Shown piece after piece: positions 37,231 through 38,690 of a stretch of DNA of 38,690 nucleotides. The stretch is from an uncultured Mycoplasmatota bacterium. GTDB taxonomy: Bacteria; Bacillota_I; Bacilli_A; Mycoplasmatales; Mycoplasmoidaceae. Both the position numbers and the translations under genes were made by a program. The notes beneath the pieces are model-generated. The model was not told the origin of the DNA. It searched no databases and saw only the letters and a list, made by a program, of their open reading frames with translations. The stretch's first letter is position 1. Each line of letters begins with the position of its first letter. The stretch is from positions 1-38,690 of the forward strand of contig CATEWF010000003.1 of the NCBI GenBank assembly GCA_949527715.1, written 5' to 3'.

Positions 37231-38474
37231 ATTTTAATGTTTCATAAAGATAAACCACAAGATATCAAGAGGTGTTTATCTATGCTATTCCTGTTACCTA
37301 TAAAAATTGTTCCTGAACTATTGCAAAAACTGAAAGCATCTCAGTTTATTTCTTTTGGTAGTGAATAAAAATGCATCCTCTTGATATCATGACACATATA
37401 AAAAGCACCAGCAGAAATATTTTGCAAGCTCTTAGAAAAAAATATCTCTTTAATTTTTACACAACCAAAAAAAGAGCAAACACCTATAGAATTTAGAGAT
37501 TCGAATTTTGAAAAATCTAATTTTTCTATTCCTGTACAATATTGGAAAGCAAAGTCAGAGATAGATAGTAAGTTTTTTATACTTTTTTTATGCCAAATAA
37601 TTTTTTTTAACGAAACACATGAATAAAACGCGATTGAATCTATAATTGAAATATCAGGCAAACAGACTTGTTTTAAAGATATACATTTATAAAATGTTTT
37701 TTTTGGTAACATTTTGTAATCTACTGATACATTAGATAAATTAATTGATGATAACGAACAACAATTTGCAAAAGCACCACTTTGCATTTTATTAATTTTT
37801 ATTTTGTTAGAAATATCACCAGAAATTAAAATTGGAGAATTATATGCAAGATAATAATCTTCATTATCAACCTGATATATAGCGCATCCCAATACCGTAT
37901 TTTTTTTAACATTTTCAACATATGATAGTTTATTAGAAATGTTTTTTTTCATACAAGCAATATTCTTAGTTTGAAGACACGAACAATCCATAAATGCTTG
38001 AGCATAAATATTAGATATTATTCCTTTAGATTTTAGGTCAAATCCTCGTAATGATTTGCAGCCAGCAAAAGCACCATCACCAATTGTTAATTGTGTCTTG
38101 TTTCCTATAAAAATGTGCAATAATGATGTACAGATATTAAAAGAATAAAGTTTAGTAATAAAATGGCCGTTGATTTCAATCACGATTTTTTGAATACCAT
38201 CACAATTTCAAAAAGCATTATACCCAATGAATATTTGCTGATTTTGCTCGTTTGATTTTCAAATAATAGTCTTAATATTAGATGTTTTTTTAAATTCATT
38301 GCAATTATAAAAAGCTTTATCAGCAATTGAGAATATACCAAAATTAATTGAGTCAAAATTTAAGTGATTAAAAGTATTTTTAAAACCAATTATTACATGT
38401 TTGTTGGTGTAAAAATATTTATTGACATTGATAGAAGTAATATTTAAAATTTTATTCATATATTTTGTATTCAT
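37221..38474 (-). CDS. BspA-like / LRR_5-type leucine-rich-repeat protein
   Basis: At least 11 (A/T/S)FxxCxx(L/I) repeat units (AFYNCNEF, AFWNCDGI, AFAGCKSL, AFMDCSCL, AFANCCSL, TFYKCISL, AFYSCVSL, AFQYCTGI, SFFGCVKI, AFYMCHDI, AFSFCNSS). Supplied ORFs join through TGA=Trp and extend to TAA at 37221-37223. Alternate start 38459. Confidence 0.82.
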
Positions 38475-38688
38475 TAGCCATCATAAATCAAGTTTTAAAA
38501 TAAATAAAAAAACTTAACTCATATATTCGTGTTTTTGTGGAAAATGGGGAAAAATAACTTCTGTATATAATCCCTAATTCAATCATTTTTTTATTATCAT
38601 TATCATTTATTTCAAAATCACGATCAATTAATGGGTTATATAAAAGTAATCAAAAATACCAAAAATAAAACAGTAAAATATGAAACGA
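38452..38688 (-). CDS. Partial hypothetical ORF running off the window edge
   Basis: Open in code 4: ...LLYNPLIDRDFEINDNDNKKMIELGIIYRSYFSPFSTKTRIYELSFFIYFKTWFMMANEYKIYE*; stop overlaps the LRR start region (ATGAATAA). Confidence 0.45.
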
Positions 38689-38690
38689 TT

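Noticed and set aside
38535-38560. TTTTCCACA (minus strand) DnaA-box match, and GTGG-N4-TGGG resembling an MraZ box
   Set aside because: Lies inside an open minus-strand reading frame (38452-38688), single copy and far from dnaA; no mraZ visible. Chance match likely.

Overview
The window is a complete-looking stretch of a very AT-rich Mollicutes (Mycoplasma-type) chromosome that reads UGA as Trp (genetic code 4). Most supplied ORFs break at in-frame TGA, so I rejoined them by frame arithmetic and translation; stitched coordinates are given below. It spans the replication-origin neighbourhood: dnaA-dnaN on the minus strand, diverging from rpmH-rnpA-yidC-rsmA-ispE-gltX-HD hydrolase-rpoE-fba on the plus strand. 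To the left are serS-tmk-holB-mnmE-tatD (minus), uvrB and secA (plus), a membrane-protein/hydrolase/glycosyltransferase operon (minus), and a giant FtsX-type ABC permease with its ATPase. Five glycosyltransferase-like genes are interspersed among the housekeeping genes. The right edge holds a BspA-like (LRR_5-type) repeat protein. One tRNA is visible, tRNA-Trp(CCA). Items most worth a second look: (1) a CDS whose stop codon is formed by nucleotides 8-10 of that tRNA; (2) a tandem 11-bp TTTCCAACATT repeat between dnaA and dnaN as a non-canonical DnaA-box candidate; (3) an apparent 1-nt frameshift or missing start codon in the flippase-like membrane protein; (4) a ~215-aa basic N-terminal extension on the ABC ATPase; (5) recurrent TAA-T-ATG / TAATG intercistronic junctions with few Shine-Dalgarno sites; (6) terminators or palindromes embedded in convergent gene ends; (7) the 11-repeat BspA-like protein with no evident signal peptide. 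I did not find a CRISPR array, a transposon, rRNA, or a clearly novel multi-gene defence system. Gene names come from motif recognition by eye; no database search was run.
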